DNA of 64,000 nt from NCBI RefSeq assembly GCF_025698545.1, contig NC_068572.1:4650001-4714000 (forward strand), written 5' to 3'. This document shows positions 1 through 13,558 of this stretch, piece after piece. The first letter of the stretch is position 1. Each line of letters begins with the position of its first letter. Position numbers and translations under genes: made by a program. The notes under the pieces were generated by a model, which worked only from the letters and a program-made list of their open reading frames with translations, had not been told where the DNA came from and made no database searches. Origin of the DNA: Gossypium raimondii. Lineage: Eukaryota; Streptophyta; Magnoliopsida; Malvales; Malvaceae.

Positions 1-267
1 TTCCCCTAATTTGAAACAACAAAAACATGAGAACAATCAGACCACGAGCCGACACCCAAATGGGAAACAAATTAGAAAGGCACAAACATGAGCGTTTCCC
101 CCCCAACTTCGAGTTAAATTTGTTATTAATTTCTGAAAAGAGATAATATTAATAGCTAAAGTATCTAAAGAAGGTTAGCTAATACCTTATTAGTGGGTAA
201 ATATTCGATAACTATTTTATTCTTTTTTCACGATATCTCTCTTATGTGGTCGTTTTTCCATAGCAAT
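1..267. other. Left edge, no gene seen
   Basis: AT-rich sequence with stops in all frames. I see no gene or bounded repeat before the MITE that starts at 268. Confidence 0.5.
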
Positions 268-659
268 TAGGGGCGTACTCGAGTAAAGTTAAGCTTGAAT
301 ACTAGCAAGCTCGAGCTTAATTCGAAGCTCAACATTCAGTTCAAGCTTGATTGAACCTCTATTTTTAAGTTCAATGCTCAATTAAGCTCATACATATTCA
401 AGTTTCAGTTTGAGTTCAGCTCGATAATTAAGCTTAGAGTTAATAATATATACTAAGGATAGTAACATAATGTAATAATATAAAAAATATTTAAAATAAT
501 ATTAAAAACGTATAGTTCAATAAGGCTTGTGAGCCGTTCAAGCCAAATATTATCAAGTTGGTTGAACTTGGCTCGATGATTAATAAATCGAATTTAAGTT
601 ATTTTTTTTTAAGTTGAACTTAATAATTTACAAATATCATAACCTCATTTACACCCCTA
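268..659. mobile_element. hAT-type MITE
   Basis: A 392-bp non-coding element. Its ends are near-perfect inverted repeats (TAGGGGCGTA at the left; the right end reads TAGGGGTGTA on the other strand). It is flanked by a perfect 8-bp target-site duplication, ATAGCAAT, at 260-267 and 660-667. The 8-bp duplication and the TAGGGG termini fit non-autonomous hAT elements. The interior is rich in AGCTCGA/TTGAACT-like short motifs and codes for nothing. A relative lies at 32179-32725. Confidence 0.85.
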
Positions 660-1849
660 ATAGCAATATGTTTATTTTTTAATGTCATGAATAACAATTC
701 GATTATCACAATATAAAGTGAATGGTAATTTGGAGGGTTTCAACCTCAGTGGTGTCGTTCAGCTAGGGCCATCTTTGGTGATTGCTTTCGACTAACAGAT
801 CAGCTCTTGGATCTTTGGCTGAACCATCACACGCCTTTGATTACGACAAACTGAAACAAGCCTACCTATGTACAAAGGTACTCTCACAACGACGTACAGC
901 GTATCCGTAAGGGACCACATAATTGGTAACTATGCTTTTAACCCCCCTCCCCCACTACGACGTGCCCCTTGTCCATTGCTCAATCGTGGCACGCGAAACT
1001 GAAGGTTATAGTCTAGAAAGTTGACCAACTGGATATTACCATCTTCACATTCATAGCCTTAAAGATGGATCCCCTGCTTCTTATCTCCAAGGGACTACAA
1101 GCCTGTGTTGTGCAGTTGAATTATATCTGAAATAGGTAAGGAATTTTAGGTAGGTGTTAGGGCAAAGGTGAACCAAGCTGGTCGTCACCATTGATTTTTG
1201 GTTCCTCGGTTTGGTGGAATTCTACGTTTCGGCTTGAGATGATTTGGGAGATTTTATTCTAGATATTATACATCATAATCAACTAAAGTCCATCCTATAT
1301 TTCTTATTTGTAATTGTCTTGCTTTGTCAATAAGTGTATAATTTCCTTTTTCCCTTTAAAAGGAAACCAATGGAATTTTGCACGTTGGATTTAACATCTT
1401 TTATACATAATCGATGCTAAATATTATGTTGATACGATAAGACCCAACTATTTAGTGTATGTAAGATTATCTCATTATATAATAATTTATTTGATGCTTC
1501 AACTTTATAAAAAATTATTTTAATTTTTATTTAATTTTTTATCCTTTTAATCTTTAAAAGTTAAAAGCGAAGTTTATCATATATATTAATCATTTGTAAT
1601 GTTAATCAATTCAAAATCGCATATTGTTTAGAAAAGATAAAAATAACAGACATAAAAATAACTTGTTTATTATTTTTAGGCAATTGAATAAAGTGCTAAG
1701 CCCAAATAGATAAGTTTTTTTACCGGTTGTTAACATAAAAAAGATGGATATTTGGGGCACATGGTTTAAGTTTACTAATACAAAATTTTTTTTGGTTGAA
1801 AATAAAAAGCAAATTTAGTACATGACTAAAATATCACTAAAGCTAGAGC
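660..1849. other. Unassigned non-coding stretch
   Basis: About 1.2 kb with no long reading frame. The part from about 720 to 1260 is less AT-rich than its surroundings and could be a decayed exon or UTR, but I recognise no protein in it. The rest is AT-rich, with a T-run near 1786 that may be the tail of the minus-strand LINE. Confidence 0.4.
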
Positions 1850-2244
1850 CCAAACAACACTACTTACATCGAGCTGTCAATATCCTCCTCCAGAAGTCTT
1901 CGTACGTGTGACGATGGATCAACAAGTACAACCAATTGATTTATTCCACCTCCCGCGTCTTTTCTAAGCAATCAGCAACCTTGTTGCTTTCTCTCAAGAC
2001 ATGTCGAAGTTTAACTTGCCAATCTCTATTACACCACTCATGAATCAGCTGGACTTCTACTGTATTACTGTTTGCTGCAAAGCCATTCCTAATACTATCA
2101 ATCAACAGGGCATTGTCACTTTCCACCTCAACCTGTCTGAAACCCCTCATCCATGCTAGCTTCAAGCCTTCAAGGATAGCTCGAGCTTCAATTTGAAAAA
2201 TATCAGCCATACCTATTACCATTTCAAAACCCACCAACCACGGA
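1850..2244 (-). pseudogene. LINE ORF2 3' end: RNase H domain
   Basis: The minus-strand frame from 2237 to 1941 reads as the RNase H-like domain that ends many plant L1-type LINEs. It contains IEARAILEGLKLAW, then VEVESDNALLIDSI and finally HVLRESNKVADCL. The catalytic-type E (in EARA) and D (in ESDN) are both present. A stop follows, and the remaining LEEDI-like tail runs on to about 1860. The usual conserved start (a glycine-rich strand with DG) is cut off at 2245 by an insertion and resumes beyond 2640. It is the 3' terminus of the LINE whose 5' half lies above 24.5 kb. Confidence 0.8.
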
Positions 2245-2640
2245 GTTAGGATGTTAATCTTAGGGGCCCAAGCTAAAATTAGACGTGCTACATAACAATC
2301 GATTTAAACATATAAACAATCTACTCAAAAGAAGCAACATTCCAACATAACAATTGATTTAAACGTATAAATAATCGATTCAAAAGAAGCAGCATTTCAA
2401 CATAAAAATCGATTCAAAAGAAGAAGAAGCAATATTCCACTATAACAATCGATTTTTGGGAGGGCTATAGTATATCTACAAAGGGGGAAATTGTAAAAAT
2501 AAACCTTGGGGGGACTACTTTTATTTTTGGGAGGGCCATAATATATCTACAAAGGGTTAAATTGCAAAAAATTTAAATCTTGAGGGGGGCATAGCCCCTT
2601 TGGGCCTCTACTGGGCTTCGCCATTGCACCCTCCGCTTGG
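2245..2640. repeat. Insert with short tandem repeats
   Basis: A non-coding block that interrupts the LINE RNase H region. It holds about three degenerate units of some 55 bp built on AACAATCGATTTAAAC and CAAAAGAAGCA (2295-2450). Two units of about 67 bp follow, starting TTTTTGGGAGGGC (2453-2590). The outer parts are rich in GGGGCCC / GCCCCTTTGGGCC. This looks like a decayed DNA element, but I cannot fix its termini or a target duplication. Confidence 0.5.
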
Positions 2641-3508
2641 CCCTCTCAACGCTCCTCCTACTACTGCCTTTTCTCTGCTTTCAACACTCCTCCTACTATT
2701 GCCTTTTCTCTGCTTGTTGATATCGAGCCATCAATATTAATCTTGACTCATCCCGGTTCAGGCCTTTGCCAAATATTTTTATATCTTTGACTTGTATGCC
2801 ATTTGCTCTATGCTGCCATTGTTTCCATACGATCTTGCCTATGCCGTAGTCGAGGCTATAAAATTCTGGCTACTTCCGCTAGCATTTTTGAAGATAAAGT
2901 CATTACGATTCTTCCAAAGGAAACAAGTGATTAATGTAAAAAATTTCAACCATTCTCCTCCACCGAATTTTAATTCCCCTTTGTTCATGATATTCTAGTG
3001 AATCCTCCTCTCAAGTATTGAGCTAAAGAAAAAATTCCAATTTTTCCTGGGAATAAATGCTTTCCAAATAGATTTAGCAAAACTGTAGTCCCTTACCATG
3101 TGAATTGCCATTTTTACAGGCTAACCACATTGTTCACAAAAGGGAATCGATGTCATACCTCTCATTGGACATTCCTTGTTAGTCAAAAGTCTATTTCGAA
3201 TAAGCAACCATAGAAAAACTCACATCCTTTGAGGTGCCACAACTCTCCAAATTAATTTATCATACCCAAACTACCTTGGTCCACTAGTGTTAAAAATATG
3301 CTATGGGAAATTCCCTGCTGACATCCACCTTCAAGAGATTTGATTAGAACCTGAATCCCTCAACAATGTGTTGCAAGCACATATTCAAACAACAATATCT
3401 CTGGGGAGCATTGTAGATAACCATTTTGTATTCCATTCTCTTTCTGACATCACTAGGTCACACACGCGAAGAGTTTCATCCAATAGTTCATTACCAATAT
3501 ACTACGGT
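2641..3508 (-). pseudogene. LINE ORF2 fragment: zinc-finger/connection region
   Basis: Minus-strand stretches read as the C-terminal part of plant LINE ORF2. They contain VFLWLLIRNRLLTNKECPMRG, then a CEQCG and MAIHMVRDYSFAKSIWKAF, which is the zf-RVT pattern of C-x2-C, H and C replaced in part. Next comes FLWKNRNDFIF, and near 2720 the start of the RNase H domain (DGSIST). Several stops and frameshifts show decay. A short tandem duplication of about 37 bp at 2655-2729 lies in this coding region. Confidence 0.75.
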
Positions 3509-4747
3509 TGATAAGCTATAAAAGAAACATATTTCAATCCCATTGTTTATGCATTTTTAGATGATTAATTATGCAAATTAGTGAATTTGATGCTCCTAAT
3601 CCTTTAAATTCATGTTTCTATACTTAAGAGAGCATTTGGGAGTGAAAAGAGCAAAAACGAGCCAAAATCACACAAATAGAGCTGTTTTAAGGATCCACAC
3701 GGCCTGAGCCTTTCCACACAGGCTGGCTACACGCCCATGTGCCAGCCCGTGTCGATTTCGCACCCTACTTCCTAGGTATGCGGAAAAACCCAATTTTTAC
3801 GCTTTTTGAGCATTCTAAAGTCTATAAATACCAATTAGAAGAAGACCTAATGGGACAATCAGAGAAGATTGAAGAAAACACTCGAAGAATGCCATTGGAA
3901 TCAACTCGAAAACGGATCTCCCTCAATATTGAAGATCTCCATTTAATTTCTTTTGAAGTTTATTGAGTTTCTTTATGTCTTGTGGTTATCCTAACTTTGA
4001 GATGTTTCTATTCAAGATTATAAACTAAATTCCCTAGATACCTAGGGAGGATGAACCTATGATGAATCTTATTATTTGATATCTGATTTACATGATAAAT
4101 ACTTGATTCTTGTTCTCAATTATATATGCTTATTTCTTGTTTTAATATTTTTAGGATATTAATTCATGTTTAATGTGCTTATTTTAGTGGAGCGAAAGTC
4201 CCTGTTTAAGAGTAGATATAGCATAATTGAGTGGAGTTGCATGCAATCCTAGAAATATAACGTCATAAATCTATCAAATTAGAGTCAAATCTATTAGGGG
4301 AATCAATAGATCGAGTTAATGCGGCAATAGGGGTTTTAATTAGAAAGAGATTTCCATTAATCAACCTAGAGTCAGTTGTTTTTACTCTCGAAAGAGATAT
4401 TAACATAATTTAGAGATTTCTACGGATCAAGACACAAGTGAATAAATCGTTTAATTCAGATTCACAATACTAGGTGAAGTCTAGTGGATTCTTTCCTGGG
4501 TATTGTCTATCTCATTTGTTATTATTCGATTATTTTGTTGATTTATTCTCTGTTACGGTCTTAGTTAGATTAGTTTAGTAATTTTAGATTAAAAAAATCG
4601 CTCTAATTTGTCGACTAAATAATAGAAAAATGGTAATTACTAGTACTTTTAGTCCTCGTGGATACGATATTCCCTACTCACCGTAGCTATACTATTGTTC
4701 AATAGGTGCGCTTGCCTTTGTCATATTTATAGTTAGTTTAGTGACCA
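3509..4747 (+). mobile_element. Solo LTR (gypsy-like), inserted in the LINE
   Basis: About 1.24 kb of non-coding sequence starting TGATAAGCTATAAAAG and ending near TTTAGTGACCA. It contains promoter-like TATAAATACC near 3822 and a late segment (CGTGGATACGATATTC ... CCGTAGCTATACTA) of the type that precedes the primer site in plant gypsy elements. No internal domain or second LTR is present, so it is read as a solo LTR. The LINE frame lies on both sides. I could not find a matching 5-bp target duplication, so the ends may be off by a few bases. Confidence 0.6.
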
Positions 4748-4871
4748 TTAGTGGTTTTAACAGACCCAAATCCTTTAACCAAGTTTCATTCCAAAAAAAA
4801 CACCAAGCTCCCATCGCAGATAGTCCAAATGAGACCCTGTTTAACCTCATTCCAAACACTAGTAATGGATC
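4748..4871 (-). pseudogene. LINE ORF2 fragment between two LTRs
   Basis: A short LINE piece on the minus strand (ITSVWNEVKQGLIWTICDGS, then WNETWLKDLGLLKPL after a frameshift in a T/A run). It continues the reverse-transcriptase segment that ends at 7691. Removing the LTR at 4872-7690 and one copy of GGATC joins IWRS directly to ITSVWNEV in one frame. Confidence 0.8.
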
Positions 4872-7695
4872 TGTAACACCCCTAACCCGTATCCGTCGCC
4901 GAATTAGGGTTACGAGGCATTACCGAACAAATTCAACATTTTTTTAAAACCAAACTGATCACAACGTAAAAATTTAATTACTTTCGCATAGCTATTATAA
5001 TTTACAATCAAAATGTAATTAACATCGTACTCAAACCTATACATGCCATAAGATTGAGTTCAAATATTTAACAAAATACCAAAAGAAGTCGATAGTGTGA
5101 TGGACTATCTTGATGATCCCCGAGCTCAGAACGCGTCTCCAAAATCTATAAAAGCAAATGGACGAAAACAAACAAAGTAAGCTTTTATAGCTTAGTAAGT
5201 CTACAAGATAACTAAATGTATATAAATATATAAATAAAGTTACTTTTTAATCTATTTCACCGAGATTTCAATTAACACGAATAACTAATATTTATATATT
5301 ATTGTACTCACCCATTTCATTTATAGAGATATGCATACCACGTAAAGCGATCAATTGAATATATATTTTATACCAAACACATTACAACGAATGTATACAA
5401 CAGAGCATATATATATATATTATACACATATCATAACCGAATATGTATGAATACTCATTTTAAACTTTAAACCAATACAAATCTAATACATATGAACGAA
5501 TGCATTCATTTTCATCAAATACTTATAAACCAAGGTATATATATATATATCTCGAATGCATATATAGTTACTAATCAAATATGTGTACCGAATATTTAAA
5601 AGTATATATTTATCAAATGCATAATCCCAGAGCATATATATATATATTTCTCAATTGTATAAGCCGGATATATATATATAATCATCAAACGCACTTAGCC
5701 AAATGTATATATATAAATATACTTATCAATTAAATATATCCAAAATCATATAATTGTACACCTAATCATATACTCAAAACAGATTCACCGGCATTTAGCC
5801 TGCTAGGCTCTAAGCCTGATTTAGTACACCGGCACTTAGCCTGCTAGACATATAGTCTGAGATATTTCACCGGCATTAAGCCTGCTAGACATATAGTCTG
5901 AAGTGTTTCACTGGCAATAAGCTTGCTAAGCACTATGCTTGAAAATCTCAATTTTCCCATATACAGAATAATTTCCTCAAATACTTATTAACAGCAAACA
6001 CACATTCATTGTAGTCCATATTCAATCACAAAAGAGTTTGCGAATCATACATTCGATTCAATTCAAGAATCTGTACACAAATATACATTTAGATATATTC
6101 GAACTCCCAAGTACGTTTTTAACATTTATACCTTAAAATATAATCAAGACTTATTCATATATATATATAGATGTTCCAACTCCATATACTTACTTATTCG
6201 AAATTATCGTACAATTACAACATACATACTTTTAATCAAACCCAAATGTTTTTACATACATCTATATGTTCAAACTTATGTATACATATGTACTATACAT
6301 ATCTTTAATTTAAGCAAGAATTTATACATGTATTTACGTACATATATTTGAATCTTAAGTGCACATATATATAACTCTCATACAACCAACCAAATTCAAG
6401 TATATGTATACATATAGATACATATATAATTATTTGAATTTATATATATAACTTTATACTATTCATACTTTAAATTAGTTCAAAAATTTATATAAGCATA
6501 TACCTATATATTTGAACGTTGTATATACATATTTATACCATTTATAATTTGAATTTATTCAATTAAATTACTTTTAATTATAGCTCAACAACAACATAAT
6601 AGATATTCATGCATATATATATTGATTTAATAACATTAAATAGCTAATAGACTTACCTCGGATATCCGCAGACACGATCGACTATTCGATTACTTTCGAC
6701 TTTCCCCGATCTAATTCTGTTTTCTTCAGTTCGCGATCTAAACATATTCAAATTTAACCCTTTTATTCATCAAATCATTCAATTTTATCCAAAAACACAT
6801 AAATGGGCAAATTACCATTTTGCCCCAGACATTTTACACTTTTTGCAATTTAGTCCCTATTGCGTAAAACACAAATTACACAAAATCTCACAACACCATA
6901 GTTAGGCCGAATATTCCTTGTATTCATACAAGTCCATGCATTTCATTTATTTCACACTTTAGTCCCCCAAAAATTTAATTTCACAATTTAGCCCTATTTA
7001 CTCAATTTCACTAAAAATTCCAATACAAAATATATTAATCTAACAAATATATTTCATATTTCACCTACTAACATCATAAAACTCAAACATTCATCAATAG
7101 CACATTTCAAAATCATCCACAATTCACAAAATTAAGATATGGGTTTTGAAGAACACGAAGCAACGATCTCAAAACGTAAAATTATCAAAACCAAGTAAAA
7201 CATACCTTGAATTAAGCTTGTTAATGACCGAATACCTCAAAGCTTTTAAACCCTATTTGTTTTTCTAAGTTTCGGCAAAGGAAGAATGAAAATAATGGCT
7301 TCAATTGATTTATTATATCATATGTTTATTTAATTATTAGTTTACTATATTAACCTTTAATACAAAATATATAAACTTTATAATATAAGGTCATTTTTGA
7401 CCATTATCACCCACTAACTTTCATAGTGGACTAATTGCATAATAAAACCTCTAAATTATAAAGACAACAACAATTAGGTACTTTTATAATTAACCCCTAA
7501 TTTTTCATTTTACGCGATTAAGCCATTTTATCAAATCGGACACTTAGACGACGAAATTAAAACACGAAAATTTCACACAATCAAATGCACACAAAATAAT
7601 CACACAAAATAATATTAATAATATTTTTCTAATTCGGATTTGTGGTCCCGAAACTACTATTCCGATTAGGGTCAAAACCGGGTTGTTACAGGATC
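4867..7695 (-). mobile_element. Solo LTR with GGATC target duplication
   Basis: The LTR body is 4872-7690 (2819 bp), with ends TGTAAC...GTTACA. It is flanked by a perfect 5-bp duplication GGATC at 4867-4871 and 7691-7695. The minus-strand start resembles the LTR start seen on the plus strand at 41132, so the LTR is oriented minus. The interior is AT-rich, with many (TA)n runs and a 41-bp tandem array at 5786-5949. No internal retroviral-type domain is left. Confidence 0.85.
5786..5949. repeat. 41-bp tandem repeat, 4 units
   Basis: Units start at 5786, 5827, 5868 and 5909 with CACCGGCATTTAGCCTGCTA or close variants (CACTGG in the last). The period is exactly 41 bp. The array lies inside the solo LTR. 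Confidence 0.85.
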
Positions 7696-8693
7696 GCCAT
7701 ATGAATGAACAGTTTCTTTGACGTATGTCCTCTGGGATGATTCCATGAACATTGTATTTATTATGTAGAACATGAACTATCAACTTCTTTGTGTTAGCGA
7801 CCAAATTAAACCCCAACTTCAAAAGAAAGAGTGTATTTTGGTCTTGCAACTTCTAAATCCTTAAACCTCTATTCAACACCGACATACAACAATCTTTTCA
7901 ACTAACGATTGATGACTTTCTACCTGAGCTTGATGTTCCCCACAAGAAACCGCAAGCTAGCTTTTCAATTTCTTTGTAGATCGTGATTGGAATTCAAGCC
8001 GTAGCTATAAAATAATTGGGAATCGTAAGTAATACTAACTTTACCAATGCGAAGCGACCAACAAGTGACAACTTACTAGCATCCTACCCATTCGACCGAC
8101 TCTGATTCTTATCCAAAATAAATTTAAAAGTATTAGTCCCAACTCTGTTGTGAAAAAATGGCACATCGAGATATTTCTCCAAGTCGTTAACTCTGGAGAA
8201 ACGTAACTTTCCATATATAGTTGTTGCTATTTTCTCAGACACATTGTGAAAGAAAAATAATCGAGTCTTCTATCTATTTACTTTGTGGCCAAAAAAAGGA
8301 CATAATTGATCCAGAACATGCTTTAGACAATCCACTCCATTTTCATTAGCTCTACAAAAAACCACCAGATCATCAACAAAAAATAGATGAGACACACCTG
8401 ATCCTCTACGTGATAGCATAACGGTTCCCATCTTCCTTCCTCAATAGCTACTTCAATCAAGTGACCCAATCATGCCAAGTACAAAAAGGTATGATAGAGT
8501 GGATCTCTTCGTCACACCCCTCTAGTTGGCTTGAAACTCTCTGAAAGGGATCCATTCTAAAGCAGTTGCATTGCTGGTGAAGAAATGCACTGCATGGTTA
8601 TTCTAACCAATAGTTCTAGAAGCCTAGCATCCAACAGAGTGTCATTTAAAAATTCCCATCGCACCTTGTCATAAGCCTTCTCAAGATTTTCTA
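7691..8693 (-). pseudogene. LINE ORF2 reverse transcriptase (second half)
   Basis: Read on the minus strand from 8693, this gives ENLEKAYDKVRWEFL, then a region ending in RGVRQGDPLSPYLF-like sequence. The catalytic box FVDD follows at 8369-8380, inside VSHLFFVDDLVVF, and then KLGFNLVANTKKL and NCSFIWRS at the 7691 end. This order (EKAYDKV, RQGDPLSPYLF, xxDD) is that of plant L1-type reverse transcriptase. Stops and shifts break it. It continues the RT piece at 13559-14447. Confidence 0.85.
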
Positions 8694-11600
8694 TGTTGCC
8701 CCAAACCCAACCAGGATAATTTGACCCAAATTTTGAACGTCGCATTAGCCACAGAAGTGACTCTCTATTAACCCACCATAAATCACACCATCCAACCAAT
8801 CACATCTCACAATTATTGTATTATTTCATATTAAAATCCTAACACATACTTTACTAATAAAATTAACAAAACAACTCACGAAAATCAGGCATACAATATC
8901 TACGACCCCATTTCATGGTGAGCTCGTAAAGAAAAATTTCAACAGCTTGCAGTTGGCAAGGCTCGCACCTTGTTAGCTCGCATTCAACTTTGCGAACCCC
9001 TATTTTTGATGAGCCCAAATCTAGCAAGCTCTAAAACAATCTTACCATCGTGCAATTAATAGAATGATTTGCGAATAGTCCATCCGCGACCACCTTACCC
9101 TAGCAAGCTCTAACCTTTGCAAAATTTCAATTCTATGTTTACAATTTGATTAATATTAGTATATGTTATCATTTAATCCTTTTATGAATAGATAGACTTT
9201 GTGATCCTAACATGATCTTACCTAATTAATTATTCATTTATTAACAGCTTGCAATAATCATTTATCTCACACAACATGTCACAACTTATTCCTCATGCCT
9301 ACTATGTAACACCCCAAACCCGACCTAAACGTTATGGCTGAATTTGGAGATGCTACATGAAATAGTTAAAAATCTGACTTTCGCTTTTTAAAAACTTCGT
9401 GAACTTTTGCTATTGGAAAGCCTGTTTCAATTTGAAAACGTGTTGTTATACTTATTAATTAAAAATCGTCGATTGTTAATGTTTTCAAAATAAACTAAGT
9501 TTGTTTTATTTCAAAATAAGTTGATCGCAGAAATATCGTCATTTTTCGAAAAGCCGTTTTATCGTGTGCTATGTCAAAACCCAAAAATAATAGTCCAAAT
9601 CCAAAAATAAACCCAAAAGCCTAGAGAGTACAAAAATTACAAAACTCTCAAAAACGAAATTTTAAATGAGATAAATTAATATAAGTCAACTTTTACGAAA
9701 TTGTGGATGAATCCGAGCTCTCATCGCACTGACCCGTCTAAGTTTGAGGGTTACCTGAAAGTACCAGACAAACAGAGAGTGAGTTTATAACTCAGTGTGT
9801 AACTTAACAGAAATAGATTCACAAATTTAATACATAACAGAACATATACTGACAAATGTCTCATGCAAAATCAGAGTCATATGCAAATTACAATCCTACC
9901 CCCATCCGTTACACACCATCTTTGACCATCCTAACACACCATGTGAGGTACAAAACACCCACCCAGCCCTACACACCAGTTAGTGTCCTTACGACACTTT
10001 TCAAAAAAATTGCAGCAGTGGTGCCAATATATTGGCGAGTCATTGCCTCACATAGAACACTTCCTCCTCATAATACATAACCCGCCCCATAATTAGATAC
10101 AGATAGAATACCAAATATAACAGAATAACAGATACCAGAATGTATATCACATGCATGCTCACATAACAGATATTAAACATGCTCATACATAACAGATATT
10201 AAACATGCTCATACATAACAGATCAAACATATAACATCTCATTACATGTACTTAGGTGTTGTTCACGTTAAATTCATACTATCAAATTAGCAAATTTCAT
10301 GCTTTAGGGCTTATATAAACACGTATCGACCCCACGGAAGGCCCACAGTCGATCGAGACGACGTGTACGACTCTAGGGAAAATTTTTGAAATTTGGGCCC
10401 ACACATGCCACGTGCCTGTGCGGCCCACACGGCCCACACGGCCTAGGCCGTGTCACATGGCCTTGTGGCGTCGACAAGCTTCAATTTTGACTTTCACCGA
10501 TCGCTATTTTTCGAGTTTTTCGTTACTCACCTTGACTTTCTTTTTATGCAAATCCACCCACAAAGCTTCCATATCCTAAAACGTCAATAAACACACCAAA
10601 ATTAAGAACAATTTTATGAAACTTGTATCAAGAATTATTCACAAACAACCTCACATGGTCCCCAAAATATTCGAACACCTACTGATAAAGCGAACAACAA
10701 TTAACGATGCCTAAGACGCTGGAGTAACGCCAAGCGTTGTTCAATCCTCTCCTAAAACCACATAATACCAATTAACCAAACACCCAGAGAAGAAATCAAC
10801 CCTTACGATTCAAACTCAGTATCCAAATGGAACCAAAAATACCATACTATCGAAAGAAAAAATTATACACTTACCCTACGAATTAGAAATACCCAAAAAA
10901 ATATCTAACAAGAGATTAATCACCACACCCGCGTGTATACTTGAATCCAAAAAGAAATACAATCCCCCCACCAAACAGTTTTTGACGAAAAATAGTAAAA
11001 AGAATTAATTCGAGAGGGAAAAGGCATAAAAAAAAGAACAAAGAAGAACAATTTGCAAAACCCCACTTGACAGCACTTGGAACGTGAAACGTGGGTAGTG
11101 ATTTTAGGAGAAAAAAAATATAATAGTTTCCAAATAAAACAAAAACCTAACCCCTAACTTCCTGATATCTCAACAACTATTTTAAGAGTTTTAATCCAAT
11201 TCCAACACCACCAATATGAACAACAGACTAAGGATTAACAAAAATAATCACACTTTAATCACATAGGGGATTCGAACTCTACACCCGTATCACAACCGCT
11301 AAAGTAGGCACTCAATTAATGTCTGAATTTAACAAAGCAGAACTTAAGATTTTTAGGGCGTTACATACTAAATCATCAAATAGATTTAAACATACTTAAG
11401 AATTATAGACGTACCTCATTGTTCGACGAGTTCTTTAGTCTACATATACTTGTTAGTCCATCAATTTATCAAACAAATCAACATGCCATCACAATTCAAA
11501 CATCTAATCATTTAATCAAGAAGTTATAAAATATTCAAAAGAAAAAAAATACAAAATTAATCAACAGTCTCTATGTTCAATTTACAACCCATCATCATTT

Positions 11601-13558
11601 GTTAAAAATTTCTAAGTCTAATCTAGTCCCTTGGAATAGTCCAATATTGCCTTTCTTATTGAGGTTTGGAAACATGACACATACTCAGGAAATTTGCCTT
11701 GCAATGGATCACTAGAAATCCCCACTTCTTAATGCCTCATGAGCTACTTTTCTGTACAACGAAAATAAGGAGTGTGAGCTTATTGAAGCTCAATGAGTGC
11801 ACAAAACATGCTACAAGTGAACACATCAATCATGTTAAAACTAAGCATGCTATACAATTTGTAAAAAAGTACAACTTGGATGATAACAAAGACATAATAG
11901 CTCGCAATAAATTACAATGTCATATAGCTCGCATGATAAAATCAGTTCGCATAACATAACCATAACATATAATATCAATATATTGGCAATTTGTGACTGT
12001 GGAACATAATCATAAAACATATTTATTGGATAATCGAATCCCATTCACACCCAATAACTCATAGAGTCCTGCACTATCTCCAGCAAATGTAGCACAAGTG
12101 CTAACACTCCCCAAACACACCATGCTATCTACGGTGAATGGAGTTATACTTTATATTCCTTTATCTCTCTAATGCTATCTTCAGGCCACAATGCCCTATC
12201 ACAATATAAATGTGAGTACTCACAATCCTATGGCATGACAATAGATCTCGCATGTAACTTAGCTCACAATTATTCAATAGTTCATATAATCAAAGCATAT
12301 CTCACATATAATCTTAATTCGCATATGGGATAGCTTGCATATATCATAAAGTTTCACAATACACAGCTCACATAAATTAGGCTTGGTTCATAATACAGTA
12401 AAAAATTGCAACAAATATATAAGCATAGATTACATATGAATACTTACTCCTAAAAATTCGGTTAAATGGTTACACCACCTAAGCTTACCATTAATACTTG
12501 ACGTGTGACTGCACTATGTAATGCACACACCTATCATGGCTTTTTTGCTTTACCGAGCCTAGGTAAACTTCAGCAATTGCCTTTGTCTTTGCTTGAGGAA
12601 GCTCCTTCGCAATCTGATGCTTCACATAACAACACACACCAACACAATAGATTTCAATTGATCTAAAGTAAAATGACATTCCTAACTACCTATCATCTCA
12701 CCATTCACACTTCTCTGGCAAGCTGGCCTCGCACACCTCCGAAACTCTAATTTCTTCACTCTCACTTATTTTAATTCTTAATTCTTAACATACTTAACAT
12801 TTAATTACAAATCTATACTACTAATTTCATCCAATTACATTGATCTCTGTTTTCTGGAAAATCATGTTTGTTTTTCAATCGCGTAGAAGAGAAATCATTC
12901 AATCCATTCAGGTTCATTAAAGATTTGTTAAATTCATATTAAAGACCTCTTAATTTCATCAAAATAAGTTTAAATTCATTTTGAAACAGTCACTTAGCTT
13001 GCAATTTCGAGATCTACCATTTTTGAGCAAAACTAAGCTTCAAATCGATAGATGTTATGAATTCTTAGTTAGATCTATAAAAACTTCAATTAAAACCACA
13101 TATTATCTATGTTACTATAGGAAATAAGATAATTACCTTTTATTTGAGGAATCTACAATAATATAACTTGTGAAAACCGTTTGAATGAATAGCTAAAAAA
13201 TCAAAGAGAAATGATAAGTTTCTTTGAAATTGGAGAAGGAAGAAAAAAATCTATTTGAATGCTTCGAAAATCAGGATCGTTGAGAAAATTTTGAGAGAAA
13301 ACTTCTAATTTGTATCTATTGAAAATTTTCAAATGAGTAGAAATATGGATGGAAGGGACAGTGGGTGTTCTTATATAGCTAACAAATGTTCAAAAATTGG
13401 TTTATTTCCTTTAAGCCCCTTTCATATTCTCTCTCTTGTTCTAATCAATCTCATTTAAATTAAAACTCCTTATTTTCACATTTGACCTCTAATTTAAAAT
13501 CCACTCGAGCCATGACTTAATTACCTGATTCTAGTAACCCAAATTTTAGAGTGTGACA
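8694..13558. mobile_element. LTR inserted in LINE RT, carrying a nested LTR
   Basis: The left end TGTTGCCCCAAACCCAACC and right end TTTTAGAGTGTGACA resemble the other LTRs of this window (TGTAACACCCCAAACCCGACC ... GTGACA). Subtracting the nested LTR (9305-11365) leaves about 2.8 kb, like the solo LTR at 4872-7690. It separates LINE residues ...GWMAIKV from ENLEKAYDKV. The flanks share only CTA (8691-8693 and 13560-13562), so the target duplication is decayed. No retrotransposon proteins are seen inside. Confidence 0.65.
9305..11365 (+). mobile_element. Nested solo LTR with TACTA target duplication
   Basis: It starts TGTAACACCCCAAACCCGAC and ends GGGCGTTACA (2061 bp). A perfect 5-bp duplication TACTA is found at 9300-9304 and 11366-11370. 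Inside lie CACACGGCCTAGGCCGTGT-type palindromic GC-rich motifs near 10400-10480, also found in the LTR at 52048-54718, so the two belong to related families. No coding sequence is left. Confidence 0.85.
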
